DNA of 64,000 bases from Xylanibacillus composti (GCF_018403685.1 NZ_BOVK01000031.1:53291-117290); one strand, 5' to 3'. Positions 17,725 through 26,380 are shown, numbered from the stretch's first letter. Notes: generated by a model not told the origin, from the letters alone. Made by a program: numbers and translations.

Positions 17725-18534
17725 TCATCCCCCTTGATCGTAACCGTACCGCGCCTGTAAAGCCTTCCCCTTCTCTGATTCCAGCCAGTCAAGGAAGGTT
17801 TGTGCAGCGGCAGATGCCGGATTCATGCGGGCTGCGTAATAATGAGCCGTGACATTCAAGGACTCCGGAATTTGCAGGTGAGACAGGCGCTTGCCTGCAA
17901 TGGAAGCTGCAGCCAGAGACGAAGTGTAGACAATGCCGGCATCTGCTTCGCCGAGTTCTACCTTGGCCAGAACATGCTGCTCATTGCTCTCATAGGACAC
18001 CACATTTCTCATGAACCGTTCTTTGAAATCACTGCCGTATTGCCCGGATTGCTCCAATTGGTCAATCAAGCGCTGGGCATATTCGCCGACGGGAGCCTTC
18101 GGTTCAGCCATGACAAGCAGCACGCCCTCGTTCGCCAAATCATCCACTGTTTGAATGCCCCTGCTGCTCTCCTCGTTCACAACGATGACTAACTGATTGC
18201 CTGTGAAGCGCGAAATTGGGCCGGCCAGCCCTTGTTCCTGCAAAGCTTGCACATCCTGCTCTCTCGCTGCGAGGAATACATCCGCTTCGGCGCCTTGCTC
18301 AATTTGGGTTTTCAAAACATGCGTCCCGGCAAAATTGAACTGCAGCCCAATATCCGGATATTCCTTCGAGAATTCAACCTGTGCCGCTTCCAGCAGGCTC
18401 TTAAGGCTCGCTGCCGCATATACCGTGACACTGGCTGAAGCTTCTTTCGTCGAAGCGGCCGCACCGCAAGCAGACAAGGCGGTTACCGCCATACTTAGCG
18501 CGAGAGAGATGATTGCGAATCTACTGGCTCTCAT
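17725..18534 (-). CDS. modA: Molybdate-binding lipoprotein
   Basis: A 269-residue binding protein with signal peptide and lipobox (LSAC). The mature start has VYAAASLKSLLE, the ModA signature in which serine contacts the oxyanion, followed by FAGTHVLKTQIEQGAEADVF. C-terminal elements (DAGIVYTSSL) also match. It is two bases from the stop of the moaD-like gene, so oxyanion import is encoded with the sulfur-carrier genes. Confidence 0.94.
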   Translation of the reverse strand: MRASRFAIISLALSMAVTALSACGAAASTKEASASVTVYAAASLKSLLEAAQVEFSKEYPDIGLQFNFAGTHVLKTQIEQGAEADVFLAAREQDVQALQEQGLAGPISRFTGNQLVIVVNEESSRGIQTVDDLANEGVLLVMAEPKAPVGEYAQRLIDQLEQSGQYGSDFKERFMRNVVSYESNEQHVLAKVELGEADAGIVYTSSLAAASIAGKRLSHLQIPESLNVTAHYYAARMNPASAAAQTFLDWLESEKGKALQARYGYDQGG

Positions 18535-18536
18535 CG

Positions 18537-18815
18537 TTATCCCCCCGCCATTGGCATGAGCACACTAATCCGATCTCCATCTCGGAGCCATTCATCCTCC
18601 GTCACCATCTCATCGTTAACCGCCAGCAAGATATGTTGGTGGACAGTATGCTGGTCTTCGTCAAGCAGCAGGTCGCGCTGCCCGGGTTGAAGCTGTTCCC
18701 CAACCAATCGGATGGCATCGTGCAAGGAGCAGGACGATGCTTCAATGTACAATTCGACATCTCCTTTTAGCGCTTCGCGCAGCTTTCCATTAGCACTGAA
18801 CATTACTTTCATCAT
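18537..18815 (-). CDS. MoaD-like sulfur carrier protein
   Basis: A ubiquitin-fold protein of about 92 residues ending MPMAGG. The C-terminal Gly-Gly is the feature that is adenylated and thiocarboxylated in MoaD and ThiS; the wording is closer to MoaD (VAGG). A MoeB-rhodanese protein and a cysteine desulfurase that would load the sulfur are encoded upstream in the same operon. GGGGAG lies 7 bases before the chosen ATG. No MoaE is visible here, so its partner must be elsewhere or different. Confidence 0.82.
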   Translation of the reverse strand: MMKVMFSANGKLREALKGDVELYIEASSCSLHDAIRLVGEQLQPGQRDLLLDEDQHTVHQHILLAVNDEMVTEDEWLRDGDRISVLMPMAGG

Positions 18816-18878
18816 GGTTATTCTCCCCATTCTTTTTTCTATTTTTTATTTGCTCCTATCCTGTTTCTCTTTATCTCT

Positions 18879-19643
18879 TTATTGAAAAACTAGCGCTTGG
18901 TCGCACACCGGACAATTCGCCCGTCTTTTTAGTTTGATCGTTTGGTACGATGCCGTTTCACCGTTGTACATCACCAAGCGGTTTTTCAAGGGCTCTCCAT
19001 AGCCTGTCAGCATCTTGACTGCTTCCATGGCTGCCATGCTTCCTATGACGCCGGGCACAGCGCCGATTACCGGGAACGGCAGCTCCCAATCCTTGCTATG
19101 AAAACCAAGGCACGACATGCAGGGAGTCTCTCCCGGCACAATCACCGTTACATACCCTTCCGCACCGCAAACAGCCGCCTCTACCATCGGCTTCTGCTGA
19201 CGTATCGCCTCCCGGTTCAGCAGATGCCGCTCCTCGAAGTACGGCGGACAGTCCATAATAATATCCGCTTGGGAGACAAGCTCTTGCACGTTCTCTTCGG
19301 TTACGCTTTCCTTCACCCCCACCAGTTCAATCGTCGGGTTAAGCTTGCGGATGTGATCGATTACCGAATCAACGGGGGACACTTTGCCTACGCCCTCATA
19401 GGGAGACATAATCCACCTGTTCATATGCCCCATTTCCGGCACCCCGCCGTGAGCAATCACCAGCTTGCCTATCCCGGCCATGGCCAGATAGAGAGCTACA
19501 GGCGAGCCCAGTCCTCCTACTCTTGAAACAAGCGCCGAGGATTGCTTGAGCTTCACCTGACTGTCCTCCCCGAAGCCTGTCATCATGATTTGCCAGCCGA
19601 AGCGCTCGCGTTCCTCATCCGTCAGTATGTGTGTACTCATCAT
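18879..19643 (-). CDS. Divergent ThiF/MoeB/HesA-like (E1-like) protein
   Basis: A 254-residue Rossmann-type protein related to MoeB/ThiF. The glycine loop is SRVGGLGSP, not GxGGLG. The usual acidic ATP contacts are changed: the region equivalent to VDFD reads AHGG and the one equivalent to DCTDN reads DCPPY. NRW keeps the arginine of NRQ, and the two zinc CxxC pairs are present (CMSC about residue 173, CPVC near the end). It may bind a different nucleotide or ligand, or serve as a non-adenylating partner. I recall a similar variant near tungsten-type aldehyde oxidoreductase genes but cannot verify this here. Confidence 0.8.
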   Translation of the reverse strand: MMSTHILTDEERERFGWQIMMTGFGEDSQVKLKQSSALVSRVGGLGSPVALYLAMAGIGKLVIAHGGVPEMGHMNRWIMSPYEGVGKVSPVDSVIDHIRKLNPTIELVGVKESVTEENVQELVSQADIIMDCPPYFEERHLLNREAIRQQKPMVEAAVCGAEGYVTVIVPGETPCMSCLGFHSKDWELPFPVIGAVPGVIGSMAAMEAVKMLTGYGEPLKNRLVMYNGETASYQTIKLKRRANCPVCDQALVFQ

Positions 19644-19665
19644 CCCATCTCCTTTTCTCTCGTTT

Positions 19666-20871
19666 CTAATGATGAATGACTGTCAACGGCAAGCCTGCAT
19701 TTTCCCATGCAAGCAGACCATCATCCAGATTGTATATATTGGAGCAGCCTTCCATCAGGCACTTGCGTACTGCAAATTTGCTGCGCTTTCCGATTTGACA
19801 TATGAAGACAAGACGTTTTTCTCCTTGCAGTAATGTATCCATATGCGCCTGGAGTTCGCTGAAAGGAATATGTCTCGAACCAGGTATATGGCTGGACCTG
19901 TACTCTTCCTCCTCTTCCCGGACATCAATCCACCAGGTGTCGGGATCATTCAGCCACTCCCTGGCGGTCAGCACTGAAACACTGTAAGCCGTCTGGGAAG
20001 CGGGCTCCTCCTCTTCAACGGCTTTCCCTGCCGGAGTGGAGACCTCTTCTCTCTTCGGGAGGCCGCAAAACTGTTCATAATCGATTAATTGATCAATTTC
20101 CGGTTGATCGCCGCATACCGGACATGAGGCTCGTCTGCTCCGCTTGATCGTATGAATGGTACCGGCCAACAAATCCATCATGATGGTCTTGTTCGCCAAT
20201 ACGCTGTCCAAGCCGAGCAGCACCTTCACTGCTTCCAATGCTTGATACGAGCCCATAATGCCTGCCACTGCACCAACGATACCGGCTTCGGCACAGGATG
20301 GCACCGTACCGGGCTTAGGCGGCTGCGGATACAAACAGCGGTAGCAGCCTTGTCCAGGCATAAAGACACTGACGCTGCCTTCCCACTTCAGAATACTCGC
20401 GTCCACTAGCGGCTTGCCCAAAAGGACGCAGGCATCGTTCACCAAATACCTGGTTGGGAAATTGTCGCTTCCGTTAATGACCAGATCGTACAACGCGATC
20501 AATTCGAACGCATTGGCCGAAGTGATCATCGCTTCATGTTCGATGACCTGGACTTCCGGATTCATCTGTATCAGCCGCTGTCTGGCAGAGCGAGTTTTCG
20601 CCATGCCTATCGAGGCGTCATCGTGCAATATTTGTCTGTGCAGGTTTGAGCGGTCTACCCGATCACAGTCCACAAGCCCGATGGTTCCAACGCCTGCTGC
20701 GGCTAAATAAAGGGAAGCCGGGGATCCTAGCCCGCCAGCCCCGATAAAGAGTACCTTGGCGCAAGCCAGACGCTTCTGTCCGGCGATCCCGATCTCCGGG
20801 AGCAGCAATTGGCGCGAATACCGCTCCAACTGCTTCTCATTGAATGCCGCTTCCGCAATTTGCGCTGTCAT
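19666..20871 (-). CDS. MoeB-type adenylyltransferase with rhodanese domain
   Basis: A protein of about 401 residues joining an E1-like MoeB domain to a C-terminal rhodanese domain. MoeB parts are intact: GAGGLGSP, VDCDRVDRSNLHRQ, NGSDNFPTR and zinc ligands CYRC and CPVC. The rhodanese part has WIDVREEEEYR and active-site Cys in FICQIGKRS. It should adenylate the MoaD-like carrier and pass it sulfur from the desulfurase encoded immediately upstream. The ATG at 20871 was chosen because GGAGGTG lies 9 bases before it. Confidence 0.92.
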   Translation of the reverse strand: MTAQIAEAAFNEKQLERYSRQLLLPEIGIAGQKRLACAKVLFIGAGGLGSPASLYLAAAGVGTIGLVDCDRVDRSNLHRQILHDDASIGMAKTRSARQRLIQMNPEVQVIEHEAMITSANAFELIALYDLVINGSDNFPTRYLVNDACVLLGKPLVDASILKWEGSVSVFMPGQGCYRCLYPQPPKPGTVPSCAEAGIVGAVAGIMGSYQALEAVKVLLGLDSVLANKTIMMDLLAGTIHTIKRSRRASCPVCGDQPEIDQLIDYEQFCGLPKREEVSTPAGKAVEEEEPASQTAYSVSVLTAREWLNDPDTWWIDVREEEEEYRSSHIPGSRHIPFSELQAHMDTLLQGEKRLVFICQIGKRSKFAVRKCLMEGCSNIYNLDDGLLAWENAGLPLTVIHH

Positions 20872-20918
20872 TCTTCTATGCACCTCCGTTTTCACATTGA
20901 GCCATAGTCAACGTTTCT

Positions 20919-22097
20919 CTATATCGCGTAAGATCTCAGGCTGTGAACGGCTTCTGTTATGGCTTGTACCAAATACGTTATGGCTTCGTCAGTGGTCGTC
21001 TTGCCAAAGCTTATGCGAATGCTCGATTCTATCTCTTGCTTCGCCAAGCCCATCGCAGACAGCACATGCGAATGATGCTGATGTTTGCCGCTGCTGCATG
21101 CGGAACCGACCGAAACCGCGACCCCATGGTCGATGCTCAGCACCTCTGCGAGCTCTTGCCCATCAACACCGTCAATGCGAAGGTTTACCGTATTCCACAA
21201 GCTAGCTGAGTCTGCATCGTCCATGCCGGTTTCTGTCACGCCATTAACTGTGAAATCCTCCAACCTCTCGGCCAGCGCGGTCAGCAGCTTCCGCTTCAGT
21301 CTTCCCCCGGATTGCGCTGCCTCTCGCACATCGAGAGCTGCCTCCGCGCAGGCTTCCCCCAAGCCTGCAATCGCCAGCACATTCTCAGTACCGCTGCGCA
21401 ATCCCCCCTCCTGACCGCCTCCATGGAGAATAGGCAGGATGCTCGATGGATCTCTCACATACAATGCTCCTATTCCCTTGGGGCCGCCAAACTTGTGTGC
21501 CGAAATCGACAAAGCGTCTACGCCTAACTCCTCAACATCCAGAGGCAGCTTGCCTGCAGCTTGTACCGCATCGCAATGGAAGAATATCCGTTGGCGGCGG
21601 GCAATTTCGGCAATTCGGCGAATCGGTTGGATCGTCCCTACTTCATTGTTAGCCAGCATCACCGATATCAGCTGTGTGTTCGGTTGAATCGCTTCCTCCA
21701 GCTCGCGGGGAGAAAGATGCCCCTGCTTGTTCACAGACAAGAACGTTGTCTCAAATCCATGAACGAGCGATAAGTGGCGGCAAACCTCCAATACAGAAGG
21801 ATGCTCAACCGCTGAAGTGACCAAGTGGCCCGGATTGTTCAGACAGGCTTGCAGCCGGCCCTGAATGGCCAAATTGTTCGCTTCCGTCCCGCCAGACGTC
21901 AGGACGAGATTGTCTGGCTTGCAGCCGAGCATGGCAGCTGTTTGCTCCCTGGCCTGCTTGATCAGACGTTTCGCTCTTTTCCCTGCTTCGTGCATGCTCG
22001 AAGGATTGCCGAACTCTTCGAAACCCCGCTGCATGGCAGCCACAACTCGTTTGCTAATTGGTGATGTTGCATTGTAATCGAAATAATAGTACGGCAT
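20919..22097 (-). CDS. Cysteine desulfurase (NifS/IscS family)
   Basis: PLP enzyme of about 392 residues that releases sulfur from cysteine as a persulfide. Seen: N-terminal YYYFDYNATSP, HPSVLEVCRHL, the PLP lysine in SISAHKFGGPKG, RSGTENV, and the catalytic cysteine in SVGSACSSG. The ATG at 22097 directly follows GGGAGGGAGG; the longer open frame upstream is promoter sequence. It is the first gene of the operon leading through MoeB-rhodanese and MoaD-like proteins to ModABC, so its sulfur probably goes to the carrier protein rather than to general Fe-S assembly. Confidence 0.93.
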   Translation of the reverse strand: MPYYYFDYNATSPISKRVVAAMQRGFEEFGNPSSMHEAGKRAKRLIKQAREQTAAMLGCKPDNLVLTSGGTEANNLAIQGRLQACLNNPGHLVTSAVEHPSVLEVCRHLSLVHGFETTFLSVNKQGHLSPRELEEAIQPNTQLISVMLANNEVGTIQPIRRIAEIARRQRIFFHCDAVQAAGKLPLDVEELGVDALSISAHKFGGPKGIGALYVRDPSSILPILHGGGQEGGLRSGTENVLAIAGLGEACAEAALDVREAAQSGGRLKRKLLTALAERLEDFTVNGVTETGMDDADSASLWNTVNLRIDGVDGQELAEVLSIDHGVAVSVGSACSSGKHQHHSHVLSAMGLAKQEIESSIRISFGKTTTDEAITYLVQAITEAVHSLRSYAI

Positions 22098-22153
22098 AAA
22101 TCCTCCCTCCCACCTATCTTTCGGCATTTTTTTATATGTTTCGCGCCACTTTA

Positions 22154-22209
22154 AGAATAGGAGGATACGCTTAAGAATTGCTAAAGAATAAATAAAGATT
22201 TGATAAAGA
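22154..22209 (-). promoter_or_regulatory. Phased direct-repeat operator and promoter of the desulfurase-mod operon
   Basis: On the minus strand the hexamers TCTTTA, TCTTTA, TCTTTA and TCTTAA follow each other at exactly 11-bp steps; 11 bases later is a -10-like TATTCT. The last repeat takes the place of a -35 box. The element lies 57 to 112 bases before the desulfurase start and has the same design and distances as 13586-13641, pointing to one OmpR-family activator for both operons. Confidence 0.8.
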
Positions 22210-22272
22210 TTGCTAGTTTGGATATTGTTAGAAATCAGTCGTCTCGGGACTGAGAAAGAAACTGCTGCACAC

Positions 22273-22304
22273 AAAAAAACCTGAACGCGAAACGCATCCA
22301 GGTT
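22273..22304 (-). terminator. Rho-independent terminator
   Basis: Stem AACCTG/CAGGTT continued by GATGCG/CGCGTT pairs with a three-base loop, followed on the minus strand by seven T residues. It ends the adenylyltransferase gene that stops at 22347 and separates it from the desulfurase operon promoter. Confidence 0.9.
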
Positions 22305-22346
22305 AGTTTCCTGCCATGTTAAGGGCAAGCGGTTCCTCTATATCAT

Positions 22347-23237
22347 TCACAGCCTCAGATTCAACGTTGTTGCTTCCGCAGGCAGAGTTTGTACATGCTG
22401 CAGATATTGTGTCATGAGACAGTCGCTCTGCTCCGGATAAGGGTAATCGAACGCCTTGGCCACTTCTTTGCCCAAAGTGCGAAACAGCTCGCACGCGACA
22501 AAAATCGACTGCCACATCTGGGTGTAGTTCGCTTCTGTGTAAGTTCGTTCGTACATAAGCCAATAAGGTTCCGGCAAGTAAAACTTGAAATACTTATTCA
22601 TCGCGCCAACAGAGACTTGGTAATCGTGCTGCATGCCAATCCACCAGGAGATCATTTGATCCAATGCTTCTCTGACCGGTTTATGGAACATGGCCATCGC
22701 ATAGGGCAGCTGATCTCGCCAAATTCCCTTCGCCACATTTTGCAGGCACCACCAAAAATTGTTCGTGCAGCTTTGAAACTCTCCTTCTGTTGGCGGCATT
22801 ACGTGGTAATCCTTGTCAGTCGGGACCGGAACAGGAGGCATGCAGCCGTCCTTGTCCAGCAAAGGGATTGTAAGACTGTCGTCGATATCCGCTTCACTGA
22901 AATACTCAGTAGCTATTAGATGAAGATCTATCCGGTTCCCGTCTGTGAAGAGCATTAAATACCCGTAGGATCGTGCAAAATCAACTTCCTTGCCAAGTGC
23001 CAAATCATGTTTATCCGGCTCTTGCACCATAAGCAGATCACCGAACTTTTGAATCCACTGTTCGTCTGTGAGGAAAGATGCCGTCTCTGTAACGACATAC
23101 ACAATATCATAATCCTGGAACAGATCTTTGCGGACAAGAGAGTTCGTTCTTGAACCGTTCATATAGACAGCACGAATTCTCTCGTCTCGCTCAGCCACAT
23201 GCATAATCAGCTCTAACATTTCCTGTTCACCGCGCAT
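22347..23237 (-). CDS. Aminoglycoside 6-adenylyltransferase-like protein (AadK/ANT(6))
   Basis: A 296-residue nucleotidyltransferase that in this family adenylates streptomycin. The N-terminal catalytic core has VYMNGSRTNS and QDYDIVYVV (the metal-binding Asp pair), then RIDLHLI; the rest is the helical ANT(6) domain (NNFWWCLQNVAKGIWRDQLPYA). GAGGAGGG is 6 bases before the chosen ATG. Chromosomal AadK-like genes are common in Bacillales and may or may not confer resistance. Confidence 0.92.
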   Translation of the reverse strand: MRGEQEMLELIMHVAERDERIRAVYMNGSRTNSLVRKDLFQDYDIVYVVTETASFLTDEQWIQKFGDLLMVQEPDKHDLALGKEVDFARSYGYLMLFTDGNRIDLHLIATEYFSEADIDDSLTIPLLDKDGCMPPVPVPTDKDYHVMPPTEGEFQSCTNNFWWCLQNVAKGIWRDQLPYAMAMFHKPVREALDQMISWWIGMQHDYQVSVGAMNKYFKFYLPEPYWLMYERTYTEANYTQMWQSIFVACELFRTLGKEVAKAFDYPYPEQSDCLMTQYLQHVQTLPAEATTLNLRL

Positions 23238-23293
23238 GCTCAACCCTCCTCGCAGACACTTTCGAGCTTACCTCGGTTCAGTCTCCATTCCAA

Positions 23294-23695
23294 TCATCTA
23301 ATCGCCTTCCCGCAACCGGGACAATACTTATACGATTCATCGGCCACATTCTTGCCGCAATAAGGACAAAAGTTAACCTCGTCTCCAGCAACCTGTTTCT
23401 GAGAATTGGAATCTGCATTGGCATTGGCATCGCCATTGAAATAAGTGTCCAGGGGATCCGGTTCCTGGGAAGTTATGTCGAATAGAGACATGCGATTTCT
23501 CCCTGTTGCATTTTTATAATGATAGATGGCTTGTACGACCGCCACACCTACGAAAACGATGCCAAAAAGCACAAAAAATATAGGCGCACCCATACTGGCT
23601 GCAGCAAACGTCCAGATGACCCCAAATATGCCAACCGCAATACTTCCGACAGCCCCCATAGCCGATGGCCCTCGCCCCGGTTTTATGCTTTTCAA
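23294..23695 (-). CDS. Two-span membrane protein with C-terminal zinc ribbon
   Basis: A 133-residue protein: two transmembrane segments (about residues 13-35 and 38-60), a short linker rich in Asp and Asn, and a C-terminal zinc ribbon CPYC ... CPGCGKAIR. Similar zinc-ribbon membrane proteins are frequent in Firmicutes, with unknown roles. Confidence 0.8.
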   Translation of the reverse strand: MKSIKPGRGPSAMGAVGSIAVGIFGVIWTFAAASMGAPIFFVLFGIVFVGVAVVQAIYHYKNATGRNRMSLFDITSQEPDPLDTYFNGDANANADSNSQKQVAGDEVNFCPYCGKNVADESYKYCPGCGKAIR

Positions 23696-23714
23696 GCTTC
23701 ATACACCTCCAACC

Positions 23715-24272
23715 TTAGCTGTTCCATTCCAGTTTCAATAAAGAATAACAACGCTGATCGCAGAATTGTCCATGAAACATGGCATACCCCCTGAGGATGC
23801 CTTCTTCCTTGAAGCCCATTCTCTCCAGCAGCTTCATGGACGGGACCGCGTCCATATTCGTAAATGCTTCTATTCGGTGCAGAGACATCGTGTCGAAACC
23901 GAATGAAATTGCACTTTGAAGCACCTCCGACATATAGCCTTGCCGCCAATAAGCTTTGCCTAAGTCATATGCAATCTCACCCCGGGACCCTCTTTGGATT
24001 TCCCAGCCGTTATAGCCGCAGGTTCCGATAAGTTTGCCGTCCGCTTTCCTGATGATTCCCCAACGGAAAGCCGATTTCTGGTCGTACAATTGGTTCATGA
24101 AGTGGATGATTCCTTCCGCCTGCCCGATATTGTCTAGAGGGTCGATCCCCATGTCCTTCGTTACCTCGGCATCGGAGAAGATTTGGTACAGATCCGCGGC
24201 ATCCTCCACCTTCATCTGTCTCAACAGACATCTTTCTGTCTCTAGTACGGGAAATGGTACGATGTTTATCAT
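23715..24272 (-). CDS. GNAT acetyltransferase, RimJ/RimL type
   Basis: A 185-residue GNAT of the RimJ/RimL/YjcK group. Typical elements: LETERCLLRQMKVEDA at the N terminus, YDLGKAYWRQGYMSEVLQ as the acetyl-CoA loop and NMDAVPSMKLLERMGFKEEG near the C terminus. These enzymes modify protein N termini or small amines. Stands alone between short gaps. Confidence 0.88.
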   Translation of the reverse strand: MINIVPFPVLETERCLLRQMKVEDAADLYQIFSDAEVTKDMGIDPLDNIGQAEGIIHFMNQLYDQKSAFRWGIIRKADGKLIGTCGYNGWEIQRGSRGEIAYDLGKAYWRQGYMSEVLQSAISFGFDTMSLHRIEAFTNMDAVPSMKLLERMGFKEEGILRGYAMFHGQFCDQRCYSLLKLEWNS

Positions 24273-24287
24273 TGATCAGTTCCTTCT

Positions 24288-24752
24288 TTATGATGGATGT
24301 TCTTTCTCGGCAATTTGCTTCAATTGCTGATTTCTATGCTTCAGGAAGCTGGCCAGATACGTTCGCAGTACAAGACGCTCCACTACCCATCCAATCGGCC
24401 CGTAAGGTGCGGCAAATTCAACAATATCGGACATTCTAGTCTTCCCTTGCACCTCTTCGAAAATATGGGTATGCCGCAAGAAGCGAAACGCTCCTTCTTG
24501 CATTTCGTCTATGAACAGATAAGGCCTGTCCAGCGTCACTACCTTCGAGGTTAGCCTTTGCCTGACACCAAGGTGCGTAGCTTCGAAGGTGACCGATTCC
24601 CCTAATCCGATCAAACCCGTTTTGACCCCGTCTACAATTTCTTCTTTGGTATGTTTCCATGCTGTTCGCTTGTGAATAGCCATGTCCCGGGCCAGATCGA
24701 AGCACAGCTCGATTGGTGCATCAATCACAATGTCGGCTTCCACCGTAATCAC
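24288..24752 (-). CDS. SRPBCC-fold ligand-binding protein
   Basis: A 154-residue protein of the START/Bet v 1-like (SRPBCC) superfamily. The N-terminal strand and helix read EADIVIDAPIELCFDLARDM and the C terminus ends with the long helix over the cavity (RTYLASFLKHRNQQLKQIAE). Related Bacillales proteins are annotated as cyclase/dehydrase-like, but the ligand is unknown. Confidence 0.82.
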   Translation of the reverse strand: MITVEADIVIDAPIELCFDLARDMAIHKRTAWKHTKEEIVDGVKTGLIGLGESVTFEATHLGVRQRLTSKVVTLDRPYLFIDEMQEGAFRFLRHTHIFEEVQGKTRMSDIVEFAAPYGPIGWVVERLVLRTYLASFLKHRNQQLKQIAEKEHPS

Positions 24753-24860
24753 CTGTCACACCCCCACTACCCATTGGCACTTGTCGTCAGTTGCCTGTCT
24801 CTTTTTATCATTTCTATATCAAGTGCTTATTCTCCTGTAAATCCCTAACATGATAAACGG

Positions 24861-25571
24861 TCATTCGTCTTCAAACAACTCACTCAAAATCACATTCCTG
24901 TTTTCCAAAAAACGCCTAGTAATCTGGTAATGCTCCGTCTGCTCGTAATTGACTTCCCGGATCCCTCCGTGATCGAACTGAAGTATCTGTGCGTTAGGAT
25001 AGCCGAGAATTATCGGGGAATGCGTAGCAATAATGAACTGAGCCGCGCCTTCAAGATCCTTCAGCACGCGAAGAAATGACAACTGTCGGGTCGGGGATAA
25101 GGCTGCTTCCGGCTCGTCCAGAAGGAAGATCCCTTTTCGATTAAATCGATTCAAAAACAGGCTCAAAAAGGACTCTCCATGGGACTGTTCATGCAGGGAC
25201 CTCCCCCCATAAAATTGCTGCGCGTCAACCTGATCAATATGCGTGGCGAATTGATAGAAGGATTCTGCTCGGAGAAAAAAGCCATTCGTCATTTTGGGCA
25301 GCCAAGACAATCGTAAATAGTCACCCAAGGCTGCATCAGCCGACTCGACCTCATAAACATTGTTTCTGCCTCCGCCCGCCGGATTAAATCCACATTGGTA
25401 AGCAATGGCTTCCAGAAGCGTAGATTTCCCCGAGCCATTCTCCCCGACGAAGAATGTGACATTGCGGGAAAATGCCAACCTGTCCAATGTGCGAATAGCA
25501 GGGATGTGGAACGGGTATCGCTCCGTTGATTGAATCTTATCCTTTAGCAGCTCTACGCTTCTTAGAAACAT
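24861..25571 (-). CDS. AAA family ATPase (SMC/ABC-like)
   Basis: A 236-residue predicted ATPase: Walker A GENGSGKST (about residues 43-51), a signature-like HGESFLSLF, Walker B GIFLLDEPEAALS and a switch His in IATHSP. Such stand-alone ATPases resemble RecF/MutS-type heads. Some belong to defence or toxin systems, but no partner gene (for example a nuclease) is next to it. Function unknown. Confidence 0.85.
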   Translation of the reverse strand: MFLRSVELLKDKIQSTERYPFHIPAIRTLDRLAFSRNVTFFVGENGSGKSTLLEAIAYQCGFNPAGGGRNNVYEVESADAALGDYLRLSWLPKMTNGFFLRAESFYQFATHIDQVDAQQFYGGRSLHEQSHGESFLSLFLNRFNRKGIFLLDEPEAALSPTRQLSFLRVLKDLEGAAQFIIATHSPIILGYPNAQILQFDHGGIREVNYEQTEHYQITRRFLENRNVILSELFEDE

Positions 25572-25755
25572 AGCTCCTCCTTAGAAAGGCGACTGACTTG
25601 CTTCGCTTATTACAACGCAATATATATGTCGATTTCATTCTCCGGGCTTATCTGGGTGAAGGCGTCAACTTTAGGATTAAATTTCGGCTTCCTCGGTAAA
25701 TCTGCATCAAAATGACATGCTCATTCTGCTTGTTGAACAAATGTTCCCTAAACTC

Positions 25756-26004
25756 TTACTGCCTTCTCTTTTCGACGTTCCTTTTCCAAACGAGATACAC
25801 AATAATGAAAACATTAATCAGATAGGTGACAATTTTCAACCAAACTACAACTGAACTGTTAGTAATGAGCAGGCTCGCAAGCAACAGTAGACCAATGTTC
25901 TCTTTGAAATATGGTTTGTCTCTCTGAAAGATCAAACGGTATGCCACAATGCCATAAATAAACAAAACCCAGACGATAAAGAATATATTCAGAAAGCTAC
26001 CCAT
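25756..26004 (-). CDS. Small membrane protein, unknown function
   Basis: An 82-residue hydrophobic protein with three likely spans and a basic C-terminal tail (WKRNVEKRRQ). It lies 13 bases after the stop of the PH-domain protein and is probably translated with it. I do not recognise a family. Confidence 0.6.
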   Translation of the reverse strand: MGSFLNIFFIVWVLFIYGIVAYRLIFQRDKPYFKENIGLLLLASLLITNSSVVVWLKIVTYLINVFIIVYLVWKRNVEKRRQ

Positions 26005-26017
26005 ACCGAGTCTTCTC

Positions 26018-26380
26018 CTATTCTCCGTCTTTTCCTTCGACCCTAATATTCGGATTTCTCTTCAGCAGCTCTGTGATAAATTCCTCTTGATGTTTTGGCG
26101 AGATTACAACACTGCCCATAAATCCTGTTTTGTAATGAACTTCAATGGCATCGCGGGAAAAGATCAGTCTATATCCCATCCATATGCTGGGTTGCCTGGT
26201 GATCTTGGTGATGTCCTTGTATGAGATTTTGGAACGGAAGAGATCGAGCAGAAGCAATACAATCAATGCATTCCATGCAAACTCAAAAAATAATGGTGCA
26301 AATAAAGCTATATTTATGAATACGACTAACCCTAGAAAAAGATATACAAAAAACGGATCTCGCTTTGTCTGAAACTTCAA
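26018..26380 (-). CDS. Membrane-anchored bacterial PH-domain protein
   Basis: About 120 residues in the arrangement of bPH_6-type proteins: N-terminal LKFQTKRDPFF, two hydrophobic spans, then a PH-like domain (IKYR-type segment and SVVISPKHQEEFITELLKR with NPNIRVE at the end). I placed the start at the TTG at 26380, where the family begins; the frame is open to 26449. The ribosome site (GAGGGG) is a little far, so the start is uncertain. Confidence 0.7.
   Translation of the reverse strand: MKFQTKRDPFFVYLFLGLVVFINIALFAPLFFEFAWNALIVLLLLDLFRSKISYKDITKITRQPSIWMGYRLIFSRDAIEVHYKTGFMGSVVISPKHQEEFITELLKRNPNIRVEGKDGE

Noticed and set aside
22098..22328. 77-residue N-terminal extension of the cysteine desulfurase
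   Set aside because: The family start MPYYYFDYNAT directly follows a strong ribosome site; the extension covers the operator and promoter.
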